Counted from the stretch's first letter, positions 35,571 to 44,690 are shown. The stretch: 64,000 nucleotides of DNA from Pseudothioclava nitratireducens (GCF_029210495.1 NZ_JARGDK010000012.1:20731-84730), one strand, 5' to 3'. Made by a program: numbers and translations. The notes: a model not told the origin generated them from the letters alone.

Positions 35571-35645
35571 TTTACCTCTAGGTCAATTTTGTCTGACATT
35601 ACGTCAGTCCGATTGTGACGCCACGTTACAGTGACGTTCACGTCA
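35571..35645. promoter_or_regulatory. Palindrome array and promoter before the second MerR gene
   Basis: Four dyads lie in 75 bases: TTTACC-TCTA-GGTCAA (35571-35586), CTGAC-ATTAC-GTCAG (35593-35607), TGTGACG-CCA-CGTTACA (35614-35630, one mismatch) and TGACGT-TC-ACGTCA (35632-35645, perfect). A TGTAAT hexamer at 35654 fits a -10, with GTGACG at 35631-35636 seventeen bases before it. MerR proteins bind dyads in such spacers, so autoregulation is likely. Confidence 0.6.
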
Positions 35646-35720
35646 ACTTCGCTTGTAATGTAGGTGCAGATTGTCGATCTGCCCCCTGCATTACGCAAGG
35701 ACATGCAAAGGGCAGAGAGA

Positions 35721-36119
35721 ATGAGTGAAGAAGTGATGACGATCCGCGAGATGTGCGACGCGTTCGACGTGACGCCCCGCACGCTGCGGTTTTACGAGTC
35801 GAAGGAATTGCTGTTCCCGATCCGTGAGGGGCAGAAGCGGTTGTTTACCCGGCGCGACCGGGCCCGGTTGAAACTGATCCTGCGCGGCAAGCGTTTCGGT
35901 TTCAGTCTGGAGGACATTCGCCAGCTGCTGGACCTCTACGCGATGGGCGATCAGCAGAAAACGCAACTGGCCGAGACGCTGAAACTGGCGCGTCAACGCC
36001 ATCAGGAAATGATCGCGCAGCGCGATGAGCTTGGACAGGCCATCGTCGAGCTGGGCGAGCAGATCGAACTGGTCGAGCGGGAGCTGAGCGGGTCCGACCC
36101 GGAAACTTCCGCCGCCTGA
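35721..36119 (+). CDS. MerR-family transcriptional regulator, acyl-CoA metabolism
   Basis: A 132-residue MerR protein: MTIREMCDAFDVTPRTLRFYESKELLFPIREGQKRLFTRRDRARLK is the winged-helix part, then a hydrophobic RGKRFGFSLEDIRQLLDLYAMG and a coiled coil ending in ELVERELSG. It is similar in layout to the MerR at 35122 and again lacks metal-binding cysteines. The ATG at 35721 follows GGGCAGAGAGA; an earlier in-frame ATG at 35664 would overlap the promoter. Eighteen bases upstream of the acyl-CoA dehydrogenase, so it probably regulates that gene and itself; LiuR-like is the best analogy. Confidence 0.88.
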   Translation: MSEEVMTIREMCDAFDVTPRTLRFYESKELLFPIREGQKRLFTRRDRARLKLILRGKRFGFSLEDIRQLLDLYAMGDQQKTQLAETLKLARQRHQEMIAQRDELGQAIVELGEQIELVERELSGSDPETSAA

Positions 36120-36137
36120 ACCGGAAGGGAGAGAGAA

Positions 36138-37913
36138 ATGCCGCAATTCAACGCCAACACCAAGGACATGCAATTCGTTCTGCACGATGTCCTGAAAATC
36201 TCGGAATCGGGCCTGCCCGGCTACGAGGAGATGGAGCGCGACTTCACCGAGGCTGTGCTGGACGCGGCCGGCAAGGTGTCGTCCGAAGTTCTGGCCCCGC
36301 TCAACGCCTCGGGCGATGCCGAGGGTTGCGTGCTCGAAAACGGTGTGGTGCGGACGCCCAAAGGGTTCGATGCGGCGTTCGAAGCGATGAAAGAGGGCGG
36401 CTGGACCGCGCTCGATTGCGATCCCGAATATGGCGGTCAGGGCATGCCCTATGTGCTCAACTGCGCGGTGGGCGAGATGTTTGTTTCGGCCAACATGGCC
36501 TTCAACATGTATCAGGGCCTGACGCACGGCGCCTATTCCGCGATCCATGCCCATGGCACGGATGAGCAGAAAGCCAAGTACCTGCCCAAGATGGTGTCGT
36601 GCGAATGGACCGGCACCATGAACCTGACCGAGCCGCATTGCGGCACCGATCTGGGCATGATGCGCACCAAGGCAGAGCCGCAGGACGACGGCAGCTACAA
36701 GATCACCGGCCAGAAGATCTTTATCTCGGCGGGCGAACACGATCTGGCCGACAACATCATTCACCTCGTGCTGGCCAAGGCACCGGGCGGCGGCGAAGGC
36801 ACCAAGGGCATTTCGCTGTTCATCGTGCCGAAATTCCTTGTGAACGAGGATGGCTCGCTGGGCGACCGGAACGCCGTTTCGGTCGGCAAGATCGAAGAGA
36901 AGATGGGCATTCACGCGAACTCGACCTGCGTGATGAACTATGATGGCGCAACCGGCTGGCTGCTGGGCGATCTGCACAAGGGCATGCGCGCGATGTTCAC
37001 GATGATGAACGAGGCGCGTCTGGGCGTGGGCCTGCAAGGCTACGCCGTGGCCGAGGCGGCCTATCAGAACGCAGTCGCCTATGCCAAGGATCGCCTGCAA
37101 GGCCGCGCGGTCACCGGCGCCGAGAACCCGAACGGCCCGGCCGATCCGCTGATCGTGCACCCGGATATCCGCCGCAACCTGATGGACCAGAAAAGCTTCG
37201 TCGAGGGCGCGCGCGCCTTCACGCTTTGGGGCGCGCATCTCATCGACCGCAGCCACAAGGCCAATGACGCCGATGCCGAGGGGCTGATCTCGCTGATGAC
37301 CCCGGTCATCAAGGGCTTCCTGACCGACAAGGGCTTCGACTCGGCGGTGCAGGCGCAGCAGGTCTATGGCGGCCACGGCTATATCGAGGAATGGGGCATG
37401 TCCCAATTCGTCCGCGACGCCCGGATCGCCATGATCTACGAAGGTGCGAACGGCGTGCAGGCGCTCGACCTCGTGGGCCGCAAGCTCGCGCAGGACGGTG
37501 GCAAGCACGTGATGGCCTTCTTCGAAATGATCAAGGCCGAGTGCAAGGCGCATGATGCGGACGAGCGCATGAAACCCTTCACCGATGCGCTGAAGACCGC
37601 CTCCAAACAGCTTCAGGCGGCGGGCATGTTCTTCATGCAGAACGGGATGAAGAACCCGAACGCGGCGCTCTCGGGCAGCTACGACTTCATGCATCTGATG
37701 GGCCATGTCTGCCTTGGCCTGATGTGGACCCGGATGGCCGCGGCGGCCCATGCCGCGCTTGATGGCGGCGCGTCCGACAAAGCCTTCTACGAGGGCAAGA
37801 TCGCCACTGGTCGCTATTACATGGCGCGCCAGCTTCCGGCCTGTGCGATGCACCTCGCACGGATCGAAAGCGGTGCCGACCCGGTGATGGCGCTGGCCGA
37901 CGATCAGTTCTGA
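36138..37913 (+). CDS. Acyl-CoA dehydrogenase (long DmdC-like form)
   Basis: A 591-residue FAD-dependent dehydrogenase with an additional C-terminal domain, as in the ~600-residue acyl-CoA dehydrogenases including DmdC of dimethylsulfoniopropionate metabolism. Core motifs: [17 protein letters not shown] (substrate/FAD region), [39 protein letters not shown] and the probable catalytic Glu in [14 protein letters not shown]. Chain length or methylthio specificity cannot be read from sequence. It forms an operon with the MerR gene, followed by a strong terminator at 37939. Confidence 0.92.
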   Translation: MPQFNANTKDMQFVLHDVLKISESGLPGYEEMERDFTEAVLDAAGKVSSEVLAPLNASGDAEGCVLENGVVRTPKGFDAAFEAMKEGGWTALDCDPEYGGQGMPYVLNCAVGEMFVSANMAFNMYQGLTHGAYSAIHAHGTDEQKAKYLPKMVSCEWTGTMNLTEPHCGTDLGMMRTKAEPQDDGSYKITGQKIFISAGEHDLADNIIHLVLAKAPGGGEGTKGISLFIVPKFLVNEDGSLGDRNAVSVGKIEEKMGIHANSTCVMNYDGATGWLLGDLHKGMRAMFTMMNEARLGVGLQGYAVAEAAYQNAVAYAKDRLQGRAVTGAENPNGPADPLIVHPDIRRNLMDQKSFVEGARAFTLWGAHLIDRSHKANDADAEGLISLMTPVIKGFLTDKGFDSAVQAQQVYGGHGYIEEWGMSQFVRDARIAMIYEGANGVQALDLVGRKLAQDGGKHVMAFFEMIKAECKAHDADERMKPFTDALKTASKQLQAAGMFFMQNGMKNPNAALSGSYDFMHLMGHVCLGLMWTRMAAAAHAALDGGASDKAFYEGKIATGRYYMARQLPACAMHLARIESGADPVMALADDQF

Positions 37914-37938
37914 TCCCGCCGGGATGACACAAAGATTT

Positions 37939-37970
37939 GGCGCGCGGGGCAACTCGCGCGCCTTTTCTTT
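37939..37970 (+). terminator. Rho-independent terminator after the acyl-CoA dehydrogenase
   Basis: GGCGCGCG (37939-37946) pairs with CGCGCGCC (37955-37962), followed by TTTTCTTTT. Confidence 0.85.
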
Positions 37971-38012
37971 TCGCGCCCGTTCGGCCTAAGCTGCCCCGAC
38001 AAAGGAGGCCCC

Positions 38013-38225
38013 ATGCCCAAACGCCTGCGCCTGACGCGCCGCTTTCCCGTCGCAGTCACCAATGATGCCTATCGCCGTCTGCAAGGCTTTGCCACCGAAG
38101 CCGGGCTGACGCAGGACGAGGCGCTGACCTTCCTCTTCGAGAATTTCAACTCCGTCACCCATTCTGAAAACCTCGGTCACCGGCTGCGCCTGTTCAAGGC
38201 GGAGCTGGAGGATCGCAAACGCTGA
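38013..38225 (+). CDS. Small conserved hypothetical protein
   Basis: A 70-residue basic protein: MPKRLRLTRRFPVAVTNDAYRRLQGF... followed by LTQDEALTFLFENFNSV. A strand then two helices suggests a ribbon-helix-helix (CopG-like) arrangement, which would make it a small DNA-binding protein, but this is only a pattern impression. The ATG follows AAAGGAGGCCCC, an excellent ribosome-binding site. The next gene begins 11 bases later. Confidence 0.65.
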   Translation: MPKRLRLTRRFPVAVTNDAYRRLQGFATEAGLTQDEALTFLFENFNSVTHSENLGHRLRLFKAELEDRKR

Positions 38226-38236
38226 AAGCCTGACTC

Positions 38237-38767
38237 ATGCGCCCATTGCTTCCCGCCATTTTCGCCCTTGCCCTCTGCGCCGCCCCGGCCCTTGCCTTCG
38301 ATGACAGCGACGCTTCAGCGGTCCGCAGCAAGGTCGCGGACTTCGAAAGCGCCGTGCGCAGCCAGAACTATTCGGTCTTCTTCGACACGATCCCGCCGAA
38401 GATGCTCGATTTCATCGCGGAACAGGCCCAGCTTCCGCCTGCGGAGCTCAAGGCCGCGATGGGCGCGCAGATTCAAACCGCGATGTCCTCGGTGACGATC
38501 GAGCAATTCGAGATCGACCTCGACGCGATGGAGACCGGCGACACCAGCAGCGGGCGCGGCTATGCGATAATCCCGACGACGACCACGGTCTCGGTGCCCA
38601 ATATCGGCAAGACCCGCAGCACAAATACCACGCTCGCACTGGAGGATGACGGCGCATGGTATCTGGTGCGGATGGACAATCCGCAGCAAATCGCGGTGCT
38701 GCGCTCGGTCTACCCGGATTTCGAGGGAATCGTTTTCCCGCAAGGGACGATGGAAGCGGTCCAGTGA
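38237..38767 (+). CDS. Secreted conserved hypothetical protein
   Basis: A 176-residue protein with signal peptide MRPLLPAIFALALCAAPALA and a probable cleavage before FDDSDAS. The mature part has helices (VRSKVADFESAVRSQNYSVFFDTIPPKMLDFIAEQ) and beta strands (GYAIIPTTTTVSV, LALEDDGAWYLVRMDNPQQI), resembling NTF2-like secreted proteins. No cysteine in the mature part. Linked to the preceding 70-residue gene by an 11-base gap. Function unknown. Confidence 0.75.
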   Translation: MRPLLPAIFALALCAAPALAFDDSDASAVRSKVADFESAVRSQNYSVFFDTIPPKMLDFIAEQAQLPPAELKAAMGAQIQTAMSSVTIEQFEIDLDAMETGDTSSGRGYAIIPTTTTVSVPNIGKTRSTNTTLALEDDGAWYLVRMDNPQQIAVLRSVYPDFEGIVFPQGTMEAVQ

Positions 38768-38837
38768 CACGGCCCTGACGGGGCGCGACGCGAAGTCACG
38801 CGGTTCGTGACGTTGCGGCGCATCCCGCTCCACTCCT

Positions 38838-38851
38838 TTACGTGCGCGTCA
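38838..38851. promoter_or_regulatory. Candidate MerR-type operator before the GST-fadA-fadB unit
   Basis: TTACGT-GC-GCGTCA resembles TGACGT-TC-ACGTCA at 35632. It lies 11 bases before a TTATAC hexamer (38863-38868) and 39 bases before the GST start. A TGACGTTGCGG half-site lies just upstream. Confidence 0.45.
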
Positions 38852-38890
38852 CTTTTCCGCAATTATACGATGATCCGGGGAGGGATCTGT

Positions 38891-39523
38891 ATGGTCGCGA
38901 AACTCTATTGCTTTGGCGAAAGCGGTAACGCCTACAAGGCGGCGCTGACGATGACGCTGGCGGGCTACGCCTGGGAGCCGGTCTTCGTCGATTTCTTTCG
39001 CGGCGAGGCCCGCAGCCCGGAATTCCTCGCGCTCAATGAGATGGGCGAAGCGCCCGTTCTTGTCGACGGCGACCGCACCATCACCCAATCGGGCGTGATC
39101 CAGCTCATGGTGGCCGAGAAGACCGGCAAGTTCATGGGCGCCCCCGAGGACCGCGACGAGGTCCTGCGCTGGCTTTTCTGGGACAACCACAAGGGCAGCT
39201 CGCAATTCGGCACCCTGCGGTTCCTGATGAATTTCCTGCCTGAGGACAAACGCCCGCAAGAAACGATCCAGTGGCTCTCGGGCCGCGTGCGGGCGGCGCT
39301 CAAGACGCTCGAGGCGCATCTGGCGGGGCGCGACTGGATGGTGGGCGATGGCCCGACGCTGGCCGACTTTGCCTGCTGCGCCTATCTCTATTACCCGGAG
39401 CCGTTCGGCTTCGCGCGTGAGGATTACCCGAATATCGGCCAATGGCTCGACCGCATCGCGGCCCTGCCCGGCTGGCAACATCCCTATGACATGATGCCCG
39501 GAAACCCATCCGACCGGGCGTGA
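38891..39523 (+). CDS. Glutathione S-transferase family protein
   Basis: A 210-residue GST with an N-terminal thioredoxin-like domain (YCFGESGNAYKAALTMTLAGY, EAPVLVDGDRTITQSGVI) and a helical C-terminal domain (about residues 85-205). The catalytic residue at the start of helix 1 is probably Ser in GESGN. The ATG at 38891 follows GGGGAGGGATCTGT. It is nine bases from the thiolase gene, so it is co-transcribed with fadA and fadB; a role in detoxifying or processing acyl intermediates is plausible but unproven. Confidence 0.88.
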   Translation: MVAKLYCFGESGNAYKAALTMTLAGYAWEPVFVDFFRGEARSPEFLALNEMGEAPVLVDGDRTITQSGVIQLMVAEKTGKFMGAPEDRDEVLRWLFWDNHKGSSQFGTLRFLMNFLPEDKRPQETIQWLSGRVRAALKTLEAHLAGRDWMVGDGPTLADFACCAYLYYPEPFGFAREDYPNIGQWLDRIAALPGWQHPYDMMPGNPSDRA

Positions 39524-39532
39524 GGAGGAGCA

Positions 39533-40744
39533 ATGACGGAAGCCTATATCTATGACGCGGCGCGCACGCCTCGCGGCAAGGGCCGCAAGGACGGCGCACT
39601 GCACGAGGTGACCTCGGTCGCGCTGTCGGCGCGGCTGCTGAACGCGGTCAAGGAGCGCAACGGTCTTGAGGGCCATGCGGTCGAGGACGTGATCTGGGGC
39701 AACGTGACCCAGGTCATGGAGCAAGGCGGCTGCCTTGCACGCTCGGCGGTGCTGCTCTCGGATCTCGACGAAAGCATCCCCGGCCTCGCCATCAACCGCT
39801 TCTGCGCAAGCGGCATGGAGGCGGTGAACCTCGCCGCCAACCAGGTCAAGGGCGGCGCCGGTTCGGCCTATATCGCGGGCGGCGTCGAAATGATGGGCCG
39901 CGTGGCGATGGGCTCGGACGGCGCGGCGATCGCGGTTGACCCTTCGCTGGCGATGAAAACCTATTTCGTCCCGCAAGGCATCTCGGCCGATATCATCGCG
40001 ACCGAATACGGCTTCTCGCGCGAGGATGCCGATGCGCTGGCCGTTGAATCGCAGCGCCGCGCCGCCGAAGCCTGGGCCGATAACCGTTTTGCGAAATCCA
40101 TCGTGCCGGTGCTCGACCAGAACGGCGTGACCATTCTCGACCATGACGAATACATGCGCCCGGGCACCTCGATGGAGGATCTCGGCAAGCTGAAGGCCTC
40201 GTTCAAGGAAATGGGCGAAGTGATGCCCGGCTTTGACAAGGTCGCGATGCTGAAATACCCGCATCTCTCGGCGATCAATCACATCCACCATGCGGGCAAC
40301 AGCTCGGGCATCGTGGACGGTGCAGCCGCCGTGCTGATCGGCAACAAGGAATTCGGCGAGGCCCACGGGCTCAAGCCGCGCGCGCGCATCCGCGCCACCG
40401 CAAAGATCGGCACCGACCCGACGATCATGCTCACCGGCCCGGTGCCGGTCACCGAGAAAATCCTCGCCGACAGCGGCATGAAGATCGGCGATATCGACCT
40501 GTTCGAGGTGAACGAAGCCTTCGCCTCGGTCGTGCTGCGCTTCATGCAGGCCTTCGACGTGGACAGCTCCAAAGTCAACGTGAACGGCGGCTCCATCGCG
40601 ATGGGCCACCCGCTGGGTGCAACCGGCGCAATCATCATCGGCACGCTGCTCGATGAACTGGAGCGGCGCGACCTGTCGACGGGTCTGGCAACGCTCTGCA
40701 TCGCGTCCGGCATGGGCGCGGCCACCATCATCGAACGCGTCTGA
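39533..40744 (+). CDS. fadA: Acetyl-CoA C-acyltransferase (3-ketoacyl-CoA thiolase)
   Basis: A 403-residue thiolase that cleaves 3-ketoacyl-CoA to acetyl-CoA plus a shortened acyl-CoA. The nucleophile is the Cys in NRFCASGMEAVNLAA; the second Cys is in CIASGMGAATIIE, and the His in MGHPLGATGAIIIG. Length normal. The context (directly before fadB) argues for degradative rather than biosynthetic (PhaA) use. The start is nine bases after the GST stop with GGAGGAGCA between. Confidence 0.95.
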   Translation: MTEAYIYDAARTPRGKGRKDGALHEVTSVALSARLLNAVKERNGLEGHAVEDVIWGNVTQVMEQGGCLARSAVLLSDLDESIPGLAINRFCASGMEAVNLAANQVKGGAGSAYIAGGVEMMGRVAMGSDGAAIAVDPSLAMKTYFVPQGISADIIATEYGFSREDADALAVESQRRAAEAWADNRFAKSIVPVLDQNGVTILDHDEYMRPGTSMEDLGKLKASFKEMGEVMPGFDKVAMLKYPHLSAINHIHHAGNSSGIVDGAAAVLIGNKEFGEAHGLKPRARIRATAKIGTDPTIMLTGPVPVTEKILADSGMKIGDIDLFEVNEAFASVVLRFMQAFDVDSSKVNVNGGSIAMGHPLGATGAIIIGTLLDELERRDLSTGLATLCIASGMGAATIIERV

Positions 40745-40755
40745 GGGAGAGAGAC

Positions 40756-42957
40756 ATGGCTGATTTTACCTATGAACTCGGCACCGATGGCGTGGCAGTC
40801 ATCACTTGGGACGTGCCGGAAAAATCCATGAACGTGATGAGCCTTGAGGGCTTTGCGCTCTTGGACAGCTTCATCGACAAGGCGCTGGCCGATGACGCCG
40901 TGAAGGGCGTCGTCATCACCTCCGGCAAGCCCGATTTCGCGGGCGGCATGGACCTCAATGTCATCGCCAAGATGAAAGAGGACGCGGGCGCGGAACCGGC
41001 GAAGGGCCTTTATGAGGGCGTCATGCAGATGCACGCCGTGCTGCGTAAGATCGAGCGCGCGGGCATGGACCCGAAGACCCTCAAGGGCGGCAAGCCGATT
41101 GCGGCAGCGCTGCCGGGCACGGCGCTTGGGATCGGCCTCGAACTGCCGCTCTCGACGCATCGCATCTTTGCCGCCGACAACCCCAAGGCCAAGATCGGCC
41201 TGCCGGAAATCATGGTCGGCATTTTCCCCGGCGCGGGCGGCACGACGCGGCTCGTGCGCAAGATGGGCGCGATGGTCGCGGCCCCCTTCCTGCTTGAAGG
41301 CAAGCTCTCGGACCCGAAGAAGGCCAAGGCTGCGGGCATCATCGACGAGGTGGTGGACGATCCGGTCGCCGCGGCGAAGGAATGGGTGCTCAACGCCAAG
41401 GACAGCGACATCGTCAAACCGTGGGACGCCAAGGGCTACAAGATGCCCGGCGGCGCACCCTACCATCCGGCGGGCTTTATGACTTTTGTCGGTGCCTCCG
41501 CGATGGTGCATGGCAAGACCATGGGCGTCTACCCGGCAGCCAAGGCGCTGCTCAGCGCGGTCTATGAAGGCGCGCTCGTGCCTTTCGATCAGGCGCTCTC
41601 GATCGAGGCGCGCTGGTTCACCAACGTGCTGATGAACCCCTCGTCCTCGGCGATGATCCGTTCGCTCTTCATCAACAAGCAGGCGCTGGAGAAAGGCGCG
41701 AACCGCCCCTCGGTGCCGGATCAGACGGTGAAGAAGGTGGGCGTGCTGGGCGCAGGCATGATGGGCGCAGGCATCGCGCTGGTCTCGGCGCTGGCCGGTA
41801 TTCAGGTCGTCCTGATCGACGCCGCGCAGGACGCGGCCGATCGCGGCAAAGCCTATACCGAGGCCTATCTCGACAAGGGGATCGCCCGCAAGAAGGTCAC
41901 CCCCGAGAAGAAGGACGCGGTTCTGGGCCTGATTACGGCCACGACCGATTACGCGGCGCTTGAGTGCTGCGACCTGATCGTCGAAGCCGTGTTCGAGGAC
42001 CCGAAGGTCAAGGCAGACGTCACCGCCAAGGCCGAAGCCGTGATCCCCGAGAATGCGATCTTCGCCACCAACACCTCGACCCTGCCGATCACCTCGCTCG
42101 CCAAGGCCTCCAAGCGCCCCGAGCAGTTCATCGGCATCCACTTCTTCTCGCCCGTCGAAAAGATGCTGCTGGTCGAGATCATCAAGGGCCGTGAGACCGG
42201 CGAGGTGGCCGTGGCCAAGGCGCTCGACTTCGTGCGTCAGATCAAGAAGACCCCGATCGTCGTCAATGACGAGCGCTTCTTCTACGCCAACCGCTGCATC
42301 ATCCCCTATATCAACGAGGGCATCCGCATGGTGGCCGAGGGCGTCAACCCGACGCTGATCGAGAACGCCGCCAAGATGGTCGGGATGCCGCTTGGACCGC
42401 TGCAACTGGTGGACGAGACCTCGATTGATCTGGGCGTGAAGATCGCCAAGGCGACCCGTGCGGCGATGGGCGAAGCCTATCCGGACGACGCGGTGGATGA
42501 GGTGATCTTCTGGATGGCCGATCAGGGGCGTCTGGGCCGCAAGACCAAGTCGGGCTTCTACGATTATGACGAAGCCGGCAAGCGTCAGGGCCTCTCGGAG
42601 GTTGTCACGGGGCACTATCCCGAAGCCACCGATCAGCCCGACCTGCACCACGTTCAGCATCGTCTGCTGATGGCACAGGTGCTCGAAGCTGTCCGCGCTT
42701 TCGAGGCCGGTGTGCTCGAGGACATCCGCGAGGGTGACGTCGGCGCGATCCTCGGCTGGGGCTTTGCGCCGTGGTCGGGCGGCCCGTTCAGCTGGCTCGA
42801 TATCATCGGCGCGGGCCGTGCGGTCGAAATCTGCGACGCGCTCGAAGCCCAATACGGTGCACGTTTCAACGCCCCCGCCCTGCTGCGTGACATCGCGGCC
42901 AAAGGTGACGGGTTCTACGCGCGCTTCGGCGGCGGTCAGGCAGCCAAGGCCGCCTGA
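40756..42957 (+). CDS. fadB: 3-hydroxyacyl-CoA dehydrogenase / enoyl-CoA hydratase (bifunctional)
   Basis: A 733-residue beta-oxidation protein. The N-terminal crotonase domain (1-~190) includes GGKPIAAALPGTALGIGLEL and GLPEIMVGIFPGAGGTTRL. The NAD domain starts at VGVLGAGMMGAGIALVSALAG (~331), with GIHFFSPVEKMLLVEII and NDERFFYANRCIIPYINEG; the C-terminal dehydrogenase domain follows. Length is typical of FadB/FadJ alpha subunits, which pair with the thiolase encoded just upstream. An 11-base gap, then a bidirectional terminator, ends the unit. Confidence 0.96.
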   Translation: MADFTYELGTDGVAVITWDVPEKSMNVMSLEGFALLDSFIDKALADDAVKGVVITSGKPDFAGGMDLNVIAKMKEDAGAEPAKGLYEGVMQMHAVLRKIERAGMDPKTLKGGKPIAAALPGTALGIGLELPLSTHRIFAADNPKAKIGLPEIMVGIFPGAGGTTRLVRKMGAMVAAPFLLEGKLSDPKKAKAAGIIDEVVDDPVAAAKEWVLNAKDSDIVKPWDAKGYKMPGGAPYHPAGFMTFVGASAMVHGKTMGVYPAAKALLSAVYEGALVPFDQALSIEARWFTNVLMNPSSSAMIRSLFINKQALEKGANRPSVPDQTVKKVGVLGAGMMGAGIALVSALAGIQVVLIDAAQDAADRGKAYTEAYLDKGIARKKVTPEKKDAVLGLITATTDYAALECCDLIVEAVFEDPKVKADVTAKAEAVIPENAIFATNTSTLPITSLAKASKRPEQFIGIHFFSPVEKMLLVEIIKGRETGEVAVAKALDFVRQIKKTPIVVNDERFFYANRCIIPYINEGIRMVAEGVNPTLIENAAKMVGMPLGPLQLVDETSIDLGVKIAKATRAAMGEAYPDDAVDEVIFWMADQGRLGRKTKSGFYDYDEAGKRQGLSEVVTGHYPEATDQPDLHHVQHRLLMAQVLEAVRAFEAGVLEDIREGDVGAILGWGFAPWSGGPFSWLDIIGAGRAVEICDALEAQYGARFNAPALLRDIAAKGDGFYARFGGGQAAKAA

Positions 42958-42980
42958 TCCCAATCCTCTACGCAGACACC

Positions 42981-43012
42981 AAAACGCCGGGGCCAGAGGC
43001 ACCCGGCGTTTT
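42981..43012. terminator. Bidirectional terminator after fadB
   Basis: AAAACGCCGGG (42981-42991) and CCCGGCGTTTT (43002-43012) are exact 11-base complements, with T-runs on either strand. It separates the convergent fadB and Hint-domain genes. Confidence 0.9.
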
Positions 43013-43031
43013 CATACGGGACGGGGATCCC

Positions 43032-43688
43032 TCAGGGTTGACGCGCATCTTCCTCGATCATCGAGGCGACAATCGCCCGCGCCATATCCAGCGGCAAAGC
43101 CGCATATTCGGCACCTTCTTCCAGCATCGCTGCGAACTGCCCGCCATTGACCGAGGCGCAATGGATCATCCCCATTCCATTGGCATAGATCACCTCGTCG
43201 CACTCGAATTGCAGGATGATGATTTCGACTTTTTGGTGTGGCGTGATCCGGTCGATCCCGCGATAGCCCTCGAGCGCAGCGGCGGGAATCAAGGCGAAGG
43301 GGTCGCCAAAGACTGCCTCGGCCAGATCGCTCTCCACCAGAATATTCTGCTCGGGCAAAAGCAGCATCGCCGTCGCATTGCCAAGCGCCCCCGGCGGCAC
43401 CGCAAGCGGCATCATGTGGCGGGGACAGCTATCGGAGCCGGTCCACAGCGCGCTGCGCTTGACCTGCACGACCTCGCGCAAGCCGTGATCGAAGGTCATG
43501 ATCTTGTCGCCCGGAGCGATGCTCTCGATCAGTCGCCAGCCCATCTCGGTCGCAATCCGTGTCCCGGCGACGATCCCCTCTGCCAGCGCGCCCATGGGCA
43601 TGGCGGGGCTTGCAGCTTGCTGGGCCGCGATCAGCCCCTCGAAAGGTTCAGCGCTATTCCATGGCTTTCTCGGCTTGAGACCGAACAT
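43032..43688 (-). CDS. Hint-domain protein lacking the usual nucleophilic cysteine
   Basis: A 218-residue protein. Residues ~38-180 match the Hint (hedgehog/intein) type found in many Rhodobacteraceae proteins: GIVAGTRIATEMGWRLIESIAPGDKIMTFDHGLREVVQV, then strands including FGDPFALIPAAAL and YRGIDRITPHQKVEIIILQFECDEVIYANGM. Normally the block begins with Cys (C-x-x-x-G-T-x-I-A-T); here the aligned residue is Gly38. The N-terminus has no signal peptide. Self-cleavage at the N-terminal end of the domain is therefore unlikely. No partner gene is obvious; the sulfotransferase upstream is separated by about 197 bases. Confidence 0.78.
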   Translation of the reverse strand: MFGLKPRKPWNSAEPFEGLIAAQQAASPAMPMGALAEGIVAGTRIATEMGWRLIESIAPGDKIMTFDHGLREVVQVKRSALWTGSDSCPRHMMPLAVPPGALGNATAMLLLPEQNILVESDLAEAVFGDPFALIPAAALEGYRGIDRITPHQKVEIIILQFECDEVIYANGMGMIHCASVNGGQFAAMLEEGAEYAALPLDMARAIVASMIEEDARQP

Positions 43689-43885
43689 CGCTGCCCCTTT
43701 CCCCCTGCGGTCGAAAATGACCGAACCGCGTTTCGCTGATGTCCAGTTGGAGAAGATTTGAGGTCGATTCGTGGGCCAGTTTGCGGCGCAAAAGCGGCAC
43801 TGTTTCTATATCACCGCGCAATCTTCCCGCCCTACCCCGATTGATCTGTGCATCAGGGCCAATATGCGTGTTCGGCGTAAATATC

Positions 43886-44533
43886 TCAGAAAGAGTAGTT
43901 AAATCGCGCGATGTCCTCGGCACAGAGCCGCGCGACCAGATCGGCGTCAGCGTCGCTGTAATAGCCGCGCCAATCCCGCAACCGCTCTGATTCATTGACC
44001 CGTGGCAGGGGCGTCAGTGAAAATCCCAGATGCGCCTCAAGCGGGGCGATATCCTCGTCCAGTGCCTCAAGACGCAGGAACCCATCGCAACATTCACGCC
44101 CATCCGGCAACCGCATGTAGTGCCCGTACGGCGCACGCCCCAGCGTCGCTTGCGTATGCGGGTCGTTCAGAAAGGCCCCGAAATCCAATCGCCGCGCCAG
44201 CGCCACCGCCGGATGGGCAAAGCTCTGCGCGCGCAGCCAGTGGTAATAGCTCACGATGCGATCCCACGGATTGCGCACAAGCGTGAAGGTAAAATATTGC
44301 GCCGCCTCGGCCTCGGAATACAGCCCGATCCCGTCGCTCAGCGTGGCATGTTTCCACTGCCGCCCGGCGCTCTGTATCCCATCCAGCCGTTTGCGCCGCC
44401 GCTTCGCCTTGGGCGTATCGCCGATCAACAGATCATCCGCCATCGCCCGGGCCTCAAGCGCCAGTGCCAGCGCCGTCCCCCCTGTTTTCGGGATATGGAC
44501 AAAGATATACCGGCGGCCATGCGAAACGATCAT
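43886..44533 (-). CDS. Sulfotransferase family protein
   Basis: A 215-residue PAPS-dependent sulfotransferase-type protein. The 5'-phosphosulfate loop is HIPKTGGTALALAL (residues ~13-26) and the 3'-phosphate motif is LVRNPWDRIVSYYHW (~100-114). Typical substrates are carbohydrates or lipids of the envelope; none can be assigned. The minus-strand start (MIVSHGRRYIFVHIPKTGG) fits the family. Divergent from the acyl-CoA synthetase gene. Confidence 0.88.
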   Translation of the reverse strand: MIVSHGRRYIFVHIPKTGGTALALALEARAMADDLLIGDTPKAKRRRKRLDGIQSAGRQWKHATLSDGIGLYSEAEAAQYFTFTLVRNPWDRIVSYYHWLRAQSFAHPAVALARRLDFGAFLNDPHTQATLGRAPYGHYMRLPDGRECCDGFLRLEALDEDIAPLEAHLGFSLTPLPRVNESERLRDWRGYYSDADADLVARLCAEDIARFNYSF

Positions 44534-44587
44534 GGGCGAACCATAGCCTGCCGGGGTCGCGCGGCCTAGCCTCTCGACACTGTCACG

Positions 44588-44600
44588 TGACGCAGCGTCA
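44588..44600. promoter_or_regulatory. Candidate MerR-type operator before the acyl-CoA synthetase
   Basis: TGACGC-A-GCGTCA is a perfect 13-base palindrome, related to those at 35632 and 38838. It ends four bases before a TAAAAT hexamer (44604-44609), placing it in the -10/-35 spacer. Confidence 0.5.
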
Positions 44601-44690
44601 ACCTAAAATGTTTGCGCCGCCGCCCCCTTCCCTTTCGCCGCCAAGACGCCAATGATCGCGCCACTTCGATCCAAGCACAGGGAGGCTCCG

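Noticed and set aside
35691..37952. 753-codon antisense frame over the second MerR and acyl-CoA dehydrogenase genes
   Set aside because: Shadow of well-supported genes; composition His/Arg/Ala-rich without domains.
40279..43002. 907-codon antisense frame over fadA and fadB
   Set aside because: Opposite-strand artefact of GC-rich codons; fadA and fadB show complete catalytic motifs.
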